Part shown: positions 56,173 through 64,000 of the stretch, one piece after another
Position numbering within the stretch: position 1 is the stretch's first letter
How the letters are laid out: the number at the start of each line of letters is the position of its first letter
From: Rahnella victoriana
GTDB lineage: Bacteria > Pseudomonadota > Gammaproteobacteria > Enterobacterales > Enterobacteriaceae
Length of the DNA stretch: 64,000 bases
NCBI RefSeq assembly: GCF_004330295.1
Contig: NZ_SJOJ01000007.1
Span: forward strand, 1 to 64,000
Reading direction: 5' to 3'
Notes under the pieces: model-generated
Told to the model about the DNA's origin: nothing
The model's database searches: none
What the model saw: the letters and a program-made list of their open reading frames with translations, nothing else
Translations under genes and position numbers: made by a program

Positions 56173-56339
56173 CCCCGCCCCCTAAAAAAGCTGGACAATC
56201 ATCCCACAACTTTCCCTCTGACTCCACTATGGCAGGGCAAATGCCGGTGAGAATCAGACTTACGCACGCAATTATGGGTGAGAATGACACAATGGGTTAC
56301 ATCGTGAAGGGAATTTGCAGGGAAAACCGCCAGAAAAAA

Positions 56340-56720
56340 TCACCAGCCAGACAGGAAGGAGAAGACCGTCCAGAACATGCCAATGACGCAGATCGCACTC
56401 GCCACTGCGCTTTTAAACCAGCAACCGCGAAAGAACATGCTGAACGCAATACCTATCAGGACGGAAACCGGCATCAGCGCCAGAAAGAACGGCCAGGTGT
56501 AAAGCAGGAAAAACAGGGTATTGGAACCGTAAACCAGAAAAGGGATCGCAAAGGCCAGCCAGTAGAAGACGAAACCGATAAACCCGCCCTGCATGGAGTA
56601 AGACGGTTCTTCAGTATCCGGATTGTCAGTTGTCTGTGCCAGCACGTGTGTCCGCGGGCTGAGTTCCCCGCGACGATCCACACGGATCCGGCTGACAAGT
56701 CTGCTGAGTAATGCCTGCAT
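56340..56720 (-). CDS. ygbE: Inner membrane protein YgbE (DUF3561)
   Basis: A 126-aa-class membrane protein of unknown function. I start it at MQALLSRLVSR because of AGGGA seven bases upstream; a GTG start 11 codons earlier is possible. It has a hydrophilic N-terminal part and three hydrophobic segments, including the family core LVYGSNTLFFLLYTWPFFLAL. It has the same neighbours (ftsB, cysC) in E. coli. The 167 bp to ftsB contain no recognisable gene. Confidence 0.88.
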   Translation of the reverse strand: MQALLSRLVSRIRVDRRGELSPRTHVLAQTTDNPDTEEPSYSMQGGFIGFVFYWLAFAIPFLVYGSNTLFFLLYTWPFFLALMPVSVLIGIAFSMFFRGCWFKSAVASAICVIGMFWTVFSFLSGW

Positions 56721-56779
56721 AGATGATCCCTGTATTTCAGTGTAAACCGGCACGCTCTGTGGCGTTTGGCCGGCAACAT

Positions 56780-57403
56780 TCAGGGATTGATAATAGCGCG
56801 CTGGCGCATCACTTCTAATAATTGAGGCACCAATTGTGTTACCAATTGTTCACCATCAAGATGCACATCCGGGGTCTCCGGCGGCTGATATTCGGAGTCA
56901 ATACCGGTGAAGTTTTTCAGCTCTCCGGCACGGGCTTTCTTGTATAACCCTTTCGGATCCCGCGCCTCGCAGATCGCCAGCGGCGTATCCACAAACACTT
57001 CAATAAACTGACCGTCTTCCAGCAAATCACGCACCATGTCACGCTCGGCACGGTGTGGCGAAATGAACGCGGTCAGCACCACCTGTCCGGCATCCACCAT
57101 CAGTTTTGCCACTTCCCCCACACGGCGGATGTTTTCACGACGGTCATCGTCAGTGAAGCCCAGATCGCGGCAAAGTCCGTGGCGGACATTGTCACCATCC
57201 AGCAGATAAGTGCTGACACCCTGAGCATGCAATGCCTGCTCCAGTGCACCGGCGACGGTGGATTTCCCCGAGCCAGAAAGCCCGGTGAACCACAACACCG
57301 CGCCGCGATGACCATGTTGCTTTTCGCGATCCGCACGCGTCACCGCGTGCGGATGCCAGACAACGTTCTCATCTTTGCGTAAAGCGCCGTCCGGTGAGGC
57401 CAT
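56780..57403 (-). CDS. cysC: Adenylylsulfate kinase CysC
   Basis: CysC phosphorylates APS to PAPS in sulphate assimilation. From the ATG at 57403, just past the cysN stop, the protein is 207 aa (E. coli 201); a GTG four codons upstream overlaps cysN. The P-loop is [16 protein letters not shown], the Ser of the phospho-intermediate motif follows in [10 protein letters not shown], and [20 protein letters not shown] is conserved. It is the last gene of cysG-cysD-cysN-cysC. Confidence 0.97.
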   Translation of the reverse strand: MASPDGALRKDENVVWHPHAVTRADREKQHGHRGAVLWFTGLSGSGKSTVAGALEQALHAQGVSTYLLDGDNVRHGLCRDLGFTDDDRRENIRRVGEVAKLMVDAGQVVLTAFISPHRAERDMVRDLLEDGQFIEVFVDTPLAICEARDPKGLYKKARAGELKNFTGIDSEYQPPETPDVHLDGEQLVTQLVPQLLEVMRQRAIINP

Positions 57404-57404
57404 C

Positions 57405-58832
57405 TTATTTGCCACCCAGTAAATCGCGTGCGCCCCAGTGCGGGAAGTGACGGCGTACCAGACTGTTCAGTTCCAGCTCAAATGCGCTGTATTTATCCGA
57501 TTCCTGATAAACCTGTTCAACGGCTTCACGCACCAGACCGGCACCGACCGTCACGTTGGTCAGGCGATCAATAAAGATCATGCCACCGGTCACCGCGTTA
57601 CTCTGGTAGTTATCCAGCACCAGCGGTTCGTCGAAAGTCAGTTCCACCAGGCCGATACCGTTGAGCGGCAGGTTTTCCACCACGCGCTGCGTCAGGGTGT
57701 TGATCTCGACCTGATATTCGATATTTTCCACCCGCGCACGGGCTTTTTTTCCGCCGACTTTGATGTCGTAGCTCTGGCCCACGCTCAGTGGCTGTTCAGC
57801 CATCCACACCACATCGACTTTGGCATTCTGTACCGGTTTGACGGTTTCTTCTGCGTCCACCAGCGTGTCGCCACGGCTGATGTCACGTTCATCGGCCAGC
57901 ACCAGCGTAATCGCTTCGCCTGCCCAGGCTTCCTGCAAATCGCCATCGAAAGTCACAATGCGCGCCACGGTGGATTCCACACCGGACGGCAGCACTTTCA
58001 CTTTCTGACCGACACGCACGGAGCCGGACGCCAGCGTACCGGCATAACCCCGGAAATCGAGGTTCGGACGGTTCACATACTGCACCGGGAAGCGCATCGG
58101 CTGCTGTTCACGGATGTTAATGATGTTGACGGTTTCCAGCACGTCGAGCAGCGTCGGGCCGGTGTACCAGCTCATTTTCCCGCTTGGCGTGGCGACGTTA
58201 TCGCCTTCCAGCGCCGACAGCGGCACAAATTTGATGTCCAGATCGGTCGGCAGTTGTTGAGCGAAATCCAGATAATCCTGTTTAAATTGCTCGTAAACCG
58301 CTTCGCTGTAATCCACCAGATCCATTTTGTTGACGGCCACCACCAGATGGCGGATCCCGAGCAAGGTCGCAATGAAGCTGTGACGGCGGGTTTGATCCAG
58401 CACGCCTTTACGGGCGTCGATCAGTAAGATCGCCAGATCACAGGTCGATGCACCGGTCGCCATGTTGCGGGTGTACTGTTCGTGCCCCGGCGTGTCAGCG
58501 ATGATGAACTTACGTTTCTCGGTAGAGAAATAGCGGTAAGCCACGTCAATGGTGATGCCCTGCTCGCGTTCGGCCTGTAAGCCATCCACCAGCAACGCCA
58601 GATCCAGTTTCTCGCCCTGGGTACCGTGACGTTTGCTGTCGTTATGCAGTGAAGACAACTGATCTTCGTAGATCTGACGAGTGTCATGCAGCAGACGACC
58701 GATCAGGGTACTTTTGCCGTCATCGACGCTGCCGCAGGTCAGGAAGCGCAGCAGGCTTTTGTGTTGCTGAGCGTGCAGGTAAGCTTCGACGCCGCCCTGC
58801 TCCGCGATTTGTTGTGCAATTGCGTTATTCAT
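57405..58832 (-). CDS. cysN: Sulfate adenylyltransferase GTPase subunit CysN
   Basis: A 475-aa elongation-factor-like GTPase, same length as in E. coli. GTP hydrolysis drives CysD to form APS from ATP and sulphate. G1 is [16 protein letters not shown]3 [14 protein letters not shown]4 VNKMDLVD. The EF-Tu-like domains 2 and 3 follow. It is 13 bp after cysD in the operon. Confidence 0.98.
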   Translation of the reverse strand: MNNAIAQQIAEQGGVEAYLHAQQHKSLLRFLTCGSVDDGKSTLIGRLLHDTRQIYEDQLSSLHNDSKRHGTQGEKLDLALLVDGLQAEREQGITIDVAYRYFSTEKRKFIIADTPGHEQYTRNMATGASTCDLAILLIDARKGVLDQTRRHSFIATLLGIRHLVVAVNKMDLVDYSEAVYEQFKQDYLDFAQQLPTDLDIKFVPLSALEGDNVATPSGKMSWYTGPTLLDVLETVNIINIREQQPMRFPVQYVNRPNLDFRGYAGTLASGSVRVGQKVKVLPSGVESTVARIVTFDGDLQEAWAGEAITLVLADERDISRGDTLVDAEETVKPVQNAKVDVVWMAEQPLSVGQSYDIKVGGKKARARVENIEYQVEINTLTQRVVENLPLNGIGLVELTFDEPLVLDNYQSNAVTGGMIFIDRLTNVTVGAGLVREAVEQVYQESDKYSAFELELNSLVRRHFPHWGARDLLGGK

Positions 58833-58845
58833 TAGCTGCGGCTCC

Positions 58846-59754
58846 TCAGAAGTACCCTTGACGCTTTTTCAGTTCCATCGAACCGGCCTGATCACGGTCG
58901 ATCGCGCGTCCCTGACGTTCACTGGTGGTCGACACCAGCATTTCTTCGATGATCTCCGGCAGCGTTTGCGCCCCGGATTCAACGGCACCGGTCAGCGGCC
59001 AGCAACCTAATGTGCGGAAACGCACCATTTTCTTCTCGATCACTTCGCCCGGTTGCAGATCAATACGATCGTCATCGACCATCAGCAGCATCCCGTCGCG
59101 CTCCAGAACCGGACGCGGCGCGGCCAGATACAGCGGAACGATCTCGATGTTTTCCAGATAGATGTACTGCCAGATATCCAGCTCAGTCCAGTTGGAGAGC
59201 GGGAACACGCGGATGCTTTCGCCTTTGTTAATCTGGCCGTTGTAGTTGTGCCACAGTTCCGGGCGCTGGTTTTTTGGATCCCAGCGGTGGAAGCGGTCAC
59301 GGAACGAATAAATACGCTCTTTGGCACGGGATTTTTCTTCATCACGGCGTGCGCCACCGAAAGCAGCATCAAAGCCGTATTTATTCAGCGCCTGCTTCAG
59401 ACCTTCGGTTTTCATGATATCGGTGTGTTTGGCACTGCCATGCACGAACGGGTTGATGCCCATTGCCACGCCTTCCGGGTTTTTATGCACCAGCAGTTCA
59501 AAACCGTAGTTCTTCGCCGTGCGGTCGCGGAATTCGTACATTTCGCGGAATTTCCAGCCGGTATCCACATGCAGCAGCGGGAACGGCAAGGTACCCGGGA
59601 AGAAGGCTTTACGTGCCAGATGCAGCATCACCGAGGAATCTTTCCCGATGGAGTACATCATCACCGGGTTGGCGAATTCAGCAGCCACTTCACGGATGAT
59701 ATGGATACTCTCCGCCTCCAGTTGCCGCAAATGAGTCAGTCGTTTTTCGTCCAT
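58846..59754 (-). CDS. cysD: Sulfate adenylyltransferase subunit 2 CysD
   Basis: A 302-aa subunit, same length as in E. coli, that adenylates sulphate. The PP-loop is [18 protein letters not shown] (about 40), with [15 protein letters not shown] and [20 protein letters not shown] downstream. Ten bases separate it from cysG, implying one transcript. Confidence 0.98.
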   Translation of the reverse strand: MDEKRLTHLRQLEAESIHIIREVAAEFANPVMMYSIGKDSSVMLHLARKAFFPGTLPFPLLHVDTGWKFREMYEFRDRTAKNYGFELLVHKNPEGVAMGINPFVHGSAKHTDIMKTEGLKQALNKYGFDAAFGGARRDEEKSRAKERIYSFRDRFHRWDPKNQRPELWHNYNGQINKGESIRVFPLSNWTELDIWQYIYLENIEIVPLYLAAPRPVLERDGMLLMVDDDRIDLQPGEVIEKKMVRFRTLGCWPLTGAVESGAQTLPEIIEEMLVSTTSERQGRAIDRDQAGSMELKKRQGYF

Positions 59755-59764
59755 AACAGATCCT

Positions 59765-61189
59765 TTAAGCCAAATTCACAACCGACGGACGTTGAGTGCC
59801 GTCAGTCTCAGGATGATGCCCAAACCAGGCCAGTTGCTGATGAAGTGATACCACTTCACCAATCACCAGTAACGCCGGCGTCGGCGCCTGTTGAGCCAGA
59901 TGTTCAAGATTATCGAGTGTTCCGGTCAGTACCTGCTGATCAGAACGCGTTCCCCGTCCGATAACCGCGACGGGCGTATTTGCTGCGCGACCATGGGCGA
60001 TCAGTTGCTGGCTGATGTCAGCGGCCTTGAGCGTACCCATGTAAATCGCCAATGTTTGCTGGCCTTTCGCGAGGGTTTCCCACTGCACGCCGTTATTTTC
60101 CGGGCGGCAATGGCCGGTCACGAATATCACACTCTGCGCGTAATCACGGTGCGTCAGCGGGATCCCGGCATACGCCGTCGCGCCCGCCGCTGCCGTCACG
60201 CCCGGCACCACCTGGAAAGGAATGCCCGCGGCCTGCACCGCCTGTAATTCTTCGCCGCCTCGACCGAAAATAAACGGGTCACCGCCCTTGAGGCGCACGA
60301 CTTTTTTCCCCTGCTGCGCCAGTTCGACCAGCAGACGGTTGGTTTCTTCCTGCGCGACAGAATGACTGCCCGCGCGTTTACCGACGCAGATTTTGTCCGC
60401 ATCGCGGCGAACCAGATCCAGAACATCTTCGCTGACCAGATGATCGTAAAGCACCACATCTGCCTGCTGCATCACCTGCAACCCGCGTAAGGTGAGCAAT
60501 CCTGCATCACCCGGTCCCGCGCCGACCAGCGTGACATTGCCGTTATGCGAGATGTCTTCCGCACTTTCTAACTGTTGTTGCAGAGCTTGTTCGGCTTCTG
60601 CGAGCTTTCCCGAAGAAGCAAGGCTGGCAAAACGCCCGGCAAACAGCTGTTCCCAGAAACGACGGCGCGCACGCATGGAACTGAACTGCGTTTTGACATT
60701 GTCGCGCCAGCGTCCGGCGATATCGGCCATTTGTCCCAGACTGGTCGGCAGCAAGGTTTCCAGCTTTTCGCGCAGCATTCTGGCGAGTACCGGTGCTTTG
60801 CCGCTGGACGAAATCGCCACCACGATCGGCGAACGGTCGACAATCGAGGGGAAAATGAAAGAGCACTTCGGCTGATCGTCCACGACGTTAGCCAGCAGAT
60901 GACGGCGGTTCGCCTGCTCAAACACTTCTGCATTCAGCGCAGCGTCATCAGTGGCGGCAATCACCAGAAACACATCATCGAGCTGTTCCGGCAGAAAAGC
61001 CTGAGCTGACCAGCTGATTTCAGCGGCCTGTCGGCGTTGTTCCAGTTCGGGAGAAAGTGCCTGTGCGACTATCCGTACTTGCGCACCCGCCCGCAGGAGA
61101 AGATCGATTTTGCGAGCAGCGACTTCGCCACCTCCCACAACCAGCACGGGGCGTTGTTTGAGGTCGGCAAATATTGGTAGATAGTCCAC
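59765..61189 (-). CDS. cysG: Siroheme synthase CysG (trifunctional)
   Basis: A 474-aa enzyme (E. coli 457). The N-terminal part (1-110) is precorrin-2 dehydrogenase/ferrochelatase with [20 protein letters not shown]; the C-terminal part is uroporphyrinogen III methyltransferase with [16 protein letters not shown] (about 220) and [19 protein letters not shown]-like [18 protein letters not shown]. It supplies siroheme to sulfite reductase (cysI at 63539). Linkage to cysDNC rather than to nir genes implies control by sulphur (CysB). A second cysG elsewhere is likely, as in relatives. Confidence 0.97.
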   Translation of the reverse strand: MDYLPIFADLKQRPVLVVGGGEVAARKIDLLLRAGAQVRIVAQALSPELEQRRQAAEISWSAQAFLPEQLDDVFLVIAATDDAALNAEVFEQANRRHLLANVVDDQPKCSFIFPSIVDRSPIVVAISSSGKAPVLARMLREKLETLLPTSLGQMADIAGRWRDNVKTQFSSMRARRRFWEQLFAGRFASLASSGKLAEAEQALQQQLESAEDISHNGNVTLVGAGPGDAGLLTLRGLQVMQQADVVLYDHLVSEDVLDLVRRDADKICVGKRAGSHSVAQEETNRLLVELAQQGKKVVRLKGGDPFIFGRGGEELQAVQAAGIPFQVVPGVTAAAGATAYAGIPLTHRDYAQSVIFVTGHCRPENNGVQWETLAKGQQTLAIYMGTLKAADISQQLIAHGRAANTPVAVIGRGTRSDQQVLTGTLDNLEHLAQQAPTPALLVIGEVVSLHQQLAWFGHHPETDGTQRPSVVNLA

Positions 61190-61439
61190 AAAAGCCTTAA
61201 TTGATTATCAGGATTAATAAACAAACTATACGTGCAGGCAATATTTGATCTGAAATGACGAAAAGGAATGAATAGTTACTAAATGGAATATAGCCCGGCA
61301 AAAAGAGCGGTTTGGGATAACGGGAAATTGTCTAATGACGCAGACAATCGCATACTGTAGCCCCAGTAAGACCGCCCCACGCGGCCTGTTGTTTGATTGC
61401 CTTCCGGTCGTTTTGACCAGCAAATAAGGATTTTTGGCT
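61190..61439. other. cysG-iap divergent intergenic region
   Basis: 250 bp between divergent genes. On the minus strand TATAGT (about 61225-61230) is a possible -10 for cysGDNC without a good -35, in keeping with an activator-dependent (CysB) promoter. I find no CRISPR repeats here, although in E. coli the iap-cysD gap holds an array. Confidence 0.45.
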
Positions 61440-62477
61440 ATGTTTTCTTTTTCACGCATGACGCGGACACTGCTGGCCCTGAGCCTCAGCTGTGCCGGTT
61501 TAGGTCATGCGCTGGCGGCGTCCGCCCCGCTTCCGGCGATGGGCATGATCGCCAGTCAGCAGATTCGCCATATCGCCACCTACTTTCCCGGTCGCATGGC
61601 CGGCAGTCCCGCAGAACTTATCGCGGCGGATTATCTGAATCAGCAATTCAATAAATTAGGCTATAAGAGCGATTTACGCGGCTTCGATACCCGCTATCTG
61701 TACACCAACAACGCAGGCAAAAAGAACTGGCAGAATATTCACGCCACGTCAGTGATTGCCGCCCGCGCCGGTGAGGTGCCGCAGCAAATCATCGTGATGG
61801 CGCATTTTGATACCTACGTGCCGCAAAGCGATAACGACACCAACCATAATCTCGGCGGCCTGACCTTGCAGGGCGTGGATGATAACGCCTCAGGCGTCGG
61901 TGTGATGCTGGAACTGGCGGAACGGATGCAGGCCATCCCGACGCATTACAGTCTGCGTTTCGTGGCGCTGAGTGCGGAAGAGACCGGCGCAAAAGGGGCG
62001 GAAGATTTTGTGAACCGCATGAGCGCCGAAGAGAAGAAAAACACCCTTCTGGTCATCAACCTGAATTCGCTGATCACCGGCGACCGGTTGTATTTCAACA
62101 GCGGCGTAAACACCTCCGCCGCGGTGGCGAAACTCACCCGCGTGCGGGCACTGGCCATTGCACGCAGTCTGGGGATCCCGGCGGAAAGCCACGAAGGCGC
62201 ACATTGCTGCGACGGCATCAGCGCGCTGGATAACGCCCGTCTGCCCCTGCTGAACGTCACCGCAACCAACTTTGCGCTGGGTAAAAAAGACGGCGAACAG
62301 CAACGTGCCATCACCCGCCATTTCCCGCTGGGCACCACGCGTTATCAAAGCCAGTTCGACAATCTGCAATATCTGGATAAAGCCCTGCCGGGCCGCATTG
62401 AAAAACGCTCACGCGATACGGTGAAAGTGCTTTATCCGCTGCTGAGGGATCTGGCGAAACCGGCGAAACACGCCTGA
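61440..62477 (+). CDS. iap: Alkaline phosphatase isozyme conversion aminopeptidase Iap
   Basis: A 345-aa periplasmic M28 metallopeptidase, the E. coli length from the ATG at 61440 (AAGGA upstream; a TTG two codons earlier is unlikely). The signal peptide ends near GHALAASAP. Zinc ligands are in MAHFDTYVPQ, GVDDNASGVGVMLELA and LSAEETGAKGAEDF. It removes N-terminal Arg from alkaline phosphatase in E. coli. It is convergent with cysH. Confidence 0.96.
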   Translation: MFSFSRMTRTLLALSLSCAGLGHALAASAPLPAMGMIASQQIRHIATYFPGRMAGSPAELIAADYLNQQFNKLGYKSDLRGFDTRYLYTNNAGKKNWQNIHATSVIAARAGEVPQQIIVMAHFDTYVPQSDNDTNHNLGGLTLQGVDDNASGVGVMLELAERMQAIPTHYSLRFVALSAEETGAKGAEDFVNRMSAEEKKNTLLVINLNSLITGDRLYFNSGVNTSAAVAKLTRVRALAIARSLGIPAESHEGAHCCDGISALDNARLPLLNVTATNFALGKKDGEQQRAITRHFPLGTTRYQSQFDNLQYLDKALPGRIEKRSRDTVKVLYPLLRDLAKPAKHA

Positions 62478-62507
62478 TTAAGAGGACAATTTAAGGGATT
62501 CTTATCT

Positions 62508-62763
62508 GGAATCCCCTAAATAATTCGGATTGCAGGAAGGCGGCAAGTAAACGCATCCCCGGGAGCATAGATTACTATGTGACCGGGGTAAGAGCGCGCA
62601 GCCAACGCATCTGCAACCCGAATAGGGGGAGTTGAGACGCTAATAACAGGAATCCCCTAAATAATTCGGGTTGCAGGAAGGCGGCAAGCAAACGCATCCC
62701 CGGGAGCATAGATTACTATGTGACCGGGGTAAGAGCGCGCAGCCAACGCATCTGCAACCCGAA
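62508..62763. repeat. Pair of direct repeats, each a 99-bp imperfect palindrome
   Basis: 62524-62622 and 62665-62763 are nearly identical (two or three differences), and the identity extends 16 bases to the left of each (from 62508 and 62649). Each begins TTCGG(A/G)TTGCAG and ends CTGCAACCCGAA, inverted ends, with an inner stem CCCCGG ... CCGGGG around CATAG ... CTATG. There is no open frame. It looks like a non-coding mobile repeat of the ERIC/MITE type. I recall similar elements in Serratia, Yersinia and relatives but cannot name the family. It may act as terminator or mRNA-stability hairpin for iap and cysH. Confidence 0.85.
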
Positions 62764-62776
62764 GTATGACGGGGAT

Positions 62777-63514
62777 TTATTCGTGCAGCCCGCATTCGCG
62801 TTTAAGCCCAAAAAATCGCGTATCTTCTTCTTTCATGCCTTCTTCCCACTTCTTGGTGGTGTGCGTGTCACCGACGGAAAGGTAGCCCTGATCCCACAGC
62901 GGGTGATAGCTCAGGCCGTTGTCTTGCAGATAGCGGAAGATCTGACGGTTATCCCAGTCGATGATCGGCAGGATTTTAAACACACCACGTTGCACAGCCA
63001 GCACAGGCAGATGCGCACGGCTGCCGGATTGCTCGCGACGCAGACCGGCGAACCAGGTCTGCACGCCGAGCGTCTGAATCGCACGATTCATCGGCTCGAC
63101 TTTGTTGATGTGATTGTACTTCTCAATGCCTTCGACGCCCTGCTCCCACAGTTTGCCGTAGCGCGCTTCCTGCCACGCCGCAGAATGCTCCGCGCGGAAC
63201 ACCTGCAAATTCAGGTTCAGCTGTTCGGTTAACGTATCGATGAACTGATAGGTTTCCGGGAAAAGATAGCCGGTGTCAGTCAGGATCACCGGAATGTCCG
63301 GTTTCTGCTGCGTGACTAAATGCAGACACACCGCCGCCTGAATACCGAAGCTTGAAGACAGCGCGAATTCGCCGGGCATATTTTCCAGCGCCCATTGCAC
63401 ACGCTCCTGCGCGGACAGTTTTTCGAGGCTGACGTTAATTTCCGCCAGCGCCATAGATTGTCCGGACTTCGGCAGTTCATTCAGTTCAGCCAGAGTCAGA
63501 TTCAGCAAACTCAT
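62777..63514 (-). CDS. cysH: Phosphoadenosine phosphosulfate reductase CysH
   Basis: A 245-aa thioredoxin-dependent enzyme (E. coli 244) that reduces PAPS to sulfite. The PAPS-binding core includes [13 protein letters not shown] and [14 protein letters not shown]; the catalytic Cys is in the C-terminal KRECGLHE. It lacks the extra Cys pairs of Fe-S APS reductases. It is the last gene of cysJIH, 24 bp after cysI. Confidence 0.98.
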   Translation of the reverse strand: MSLLNLTLAELNELPKSGQSMALAEINVSLEKLSAQERVQWALENMPGEFALSSSFGIQAAVCLHLVTQQKPDIPVILTDTGYLFPETYQFIDTLTEQLNLNLQVFRAEHSAAWQEARYGKLWEQGVEGIEKYNHINKVEPMNRAIQTLGVQTWFAGLRREQSGSRAHLPVLAVQRGVFKILPIIDWDNRQIFRYLQDNGLSYHPLWDQGYLSVGDTHTTKKWEEGMKEEDTRFFGLKRECGLHE

Positions 63515-63538
63515 ATTGCCTCCAGTCGGTTAGCGCGC

Positions 63539-64000
63539 TTAATCATAAAAGTCGCGTGCGGGATCCAGCACCGGCCTGATGATCCCGGCGCGGATCACGA
63601 AGTCACCAAAGCCTTCACCGGTTTCGCGCTCTTTTGACCAGCGTCCGACCAGTTCGTCAATGATGCTCAGGATCTCAGCATCAGAAATATTTTCGCGGTA
63701 CATGCGCGGAATACGTGTTCCGGCGCGGTTACCGCCGAGGTGCAGGTTGTAGCGGTTCATCGCTTTACCCACCAGACCAATTTCGGCCAGCAGCGCACGG
63801 CCGCAGCCGTTCGGACAACCGGTCACACGCAGAACGATATGTTCATCGCCCACGCCGTGGCTGTGCATGATGCCTTCCACTTTGGCCACAAACTCAGGCA
63901 GGAAACGTTCCGCTTCCGCCATCGCCAGCGGGCAGGTCGGATAAGACACGCAGGCCATCGAGTTTTTACGCTGCTCGGTGACGCCGTCGTCGATCAGGCC
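63539..64000 (-). CDS. cysI: Sulfite reductase hemoprotein subunit CysI, C-terminal part
   Basis: The window ends inside this gene; the last 154 codons or so are present. The four Cys that hold the 4Fe-4S/siroheme centre are visible in [13 protein letters not shown] and [12 protein letters not shown]. The end [14 protein letters not shown] matches enterobacterial CysI. It reduces sulfite to sulfide with electrons from CysJ. An internal ATG at 63958 is not the true start, since the frame is open to the edge and encodes conserved CysI sequence there. Confidence 0.98.
   Translation of the reverse strand, partial: GLIDDGVTEQRKNSMACVSYPTCPLAMAEAERFLPEFVAKVEGIMHSHGVGDEHIVLRVTGCPNGCGRALLAEIGLVGKAMNRYNLHLGGNRAGTRIPRMYRENISDAEILSIIDELVGRWSKERETGEGFGDFVIRAGIIRPVLDPARDFYD

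Noticed and set aside
61190-61439. CRISPR array between cysG and iap
   Set aside because: No regularly spaced repeats are present here or elsewhere in the window.
62508-62763. The two 99-bp repeats as a CRISPR-like or integron-like array
   Set aside because: The units are long palindromes of nearly identical sequence with only a 26-bp gap, without variable spacers or an adjacent cas or integrase gene.

Overview
The window is chromosomal DNA from an Enterobacterales bacterium. Gene order follows the Escherichia backbone closely (rrn-clpB-pgeF-rluD / bamD / raiA / pheLA / tyrA-aroF ... rplS-trmD-rimM-rpsP / ffh / ypjD-corB / luxS / micA / gshA-yqaA-yqaB / tRNA-Arg x3-tRNA-Ser / csrA / alaS / recX-recA / pncC / mltB ... 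mutS / rpoS-nlpD-pcm-surE-truD-ispF-ispD-ftsB-ygbE-cysC-cysN-cysD-cysG / iap / cysHI). Protein divergence, cysG sitting directly upstream of cysDNC, and the absence of CRISPR between cysG and iap point to the Yersiniaceae side of the order (Rahnella/Serratia-like). The genus is an inference.

Layout. 1-543: start of a 16S rRNA gene on the minus strand with its leader, boxA and tandem P1/P2 promoters. 544-10471: housekeeping genes, with Phe attenuation (pheL) and a TyrR-box array in front of aroF-tyrA. 10472-26355: an accessory island, described below. 26370-35705: translation and SRP genes, the Co/Mg efflux pair, luxS, the sRNA MicA, gshA and yqaAB. 35860-36850: a stable-RNA operon with a 257-bp tandem repeat of tRNA-Arg plus an RtT-like element. 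37079-44024: csrA to mltB. 44178-46838: a lone large gene of unknown function that looks carbohydrate-active. 47273-64000: mutS, the rpoS/nlpD/ispDF block, and sulphate assimilation genes interrupted by iap and a pair of 99-bp palindromic repeats.

The accessory island is the main point of interest. It has the gene order of a P2/186-type prophage, but integrase, terminase, portal, scaffold, capsid and head-completion genes (Q, P, O, N, M, L) are all missing, as is tail gene S. What remains is a repressor with an operator-promoter, two small early genes, an apparently catalytically intact gpA replication endonuclease, a small gene behind a near-consensus LexA box, a lysis cassette (holin, SAR endolysin, spanin pair), a complete contractile-tail set (X, R, V, W, J, I, H, G, FI, FII, E/E', T, U, D) and the late activator Ogr. 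Three transcription units each begin with the same TGTTGTGCCA element, the likely Ogr site. I read this as an R-type tailocin (phage-tail-like bacteriocin) derived from a P2-like phage: induced through SOS, assembled as headless tails, and released by its own lysis genes. Its fibre tip and fibre chaperone lie in an AT-rich, apparently exchanged specificity block.

The rest is mostly ordinary backbone. Several conserved regulatory elements lie outside the obvious genes: pheL, MicA, the RtT-like repeats, the LexA boxes, the sigma-32 promoter of clpB and the E/E' frameshift site.
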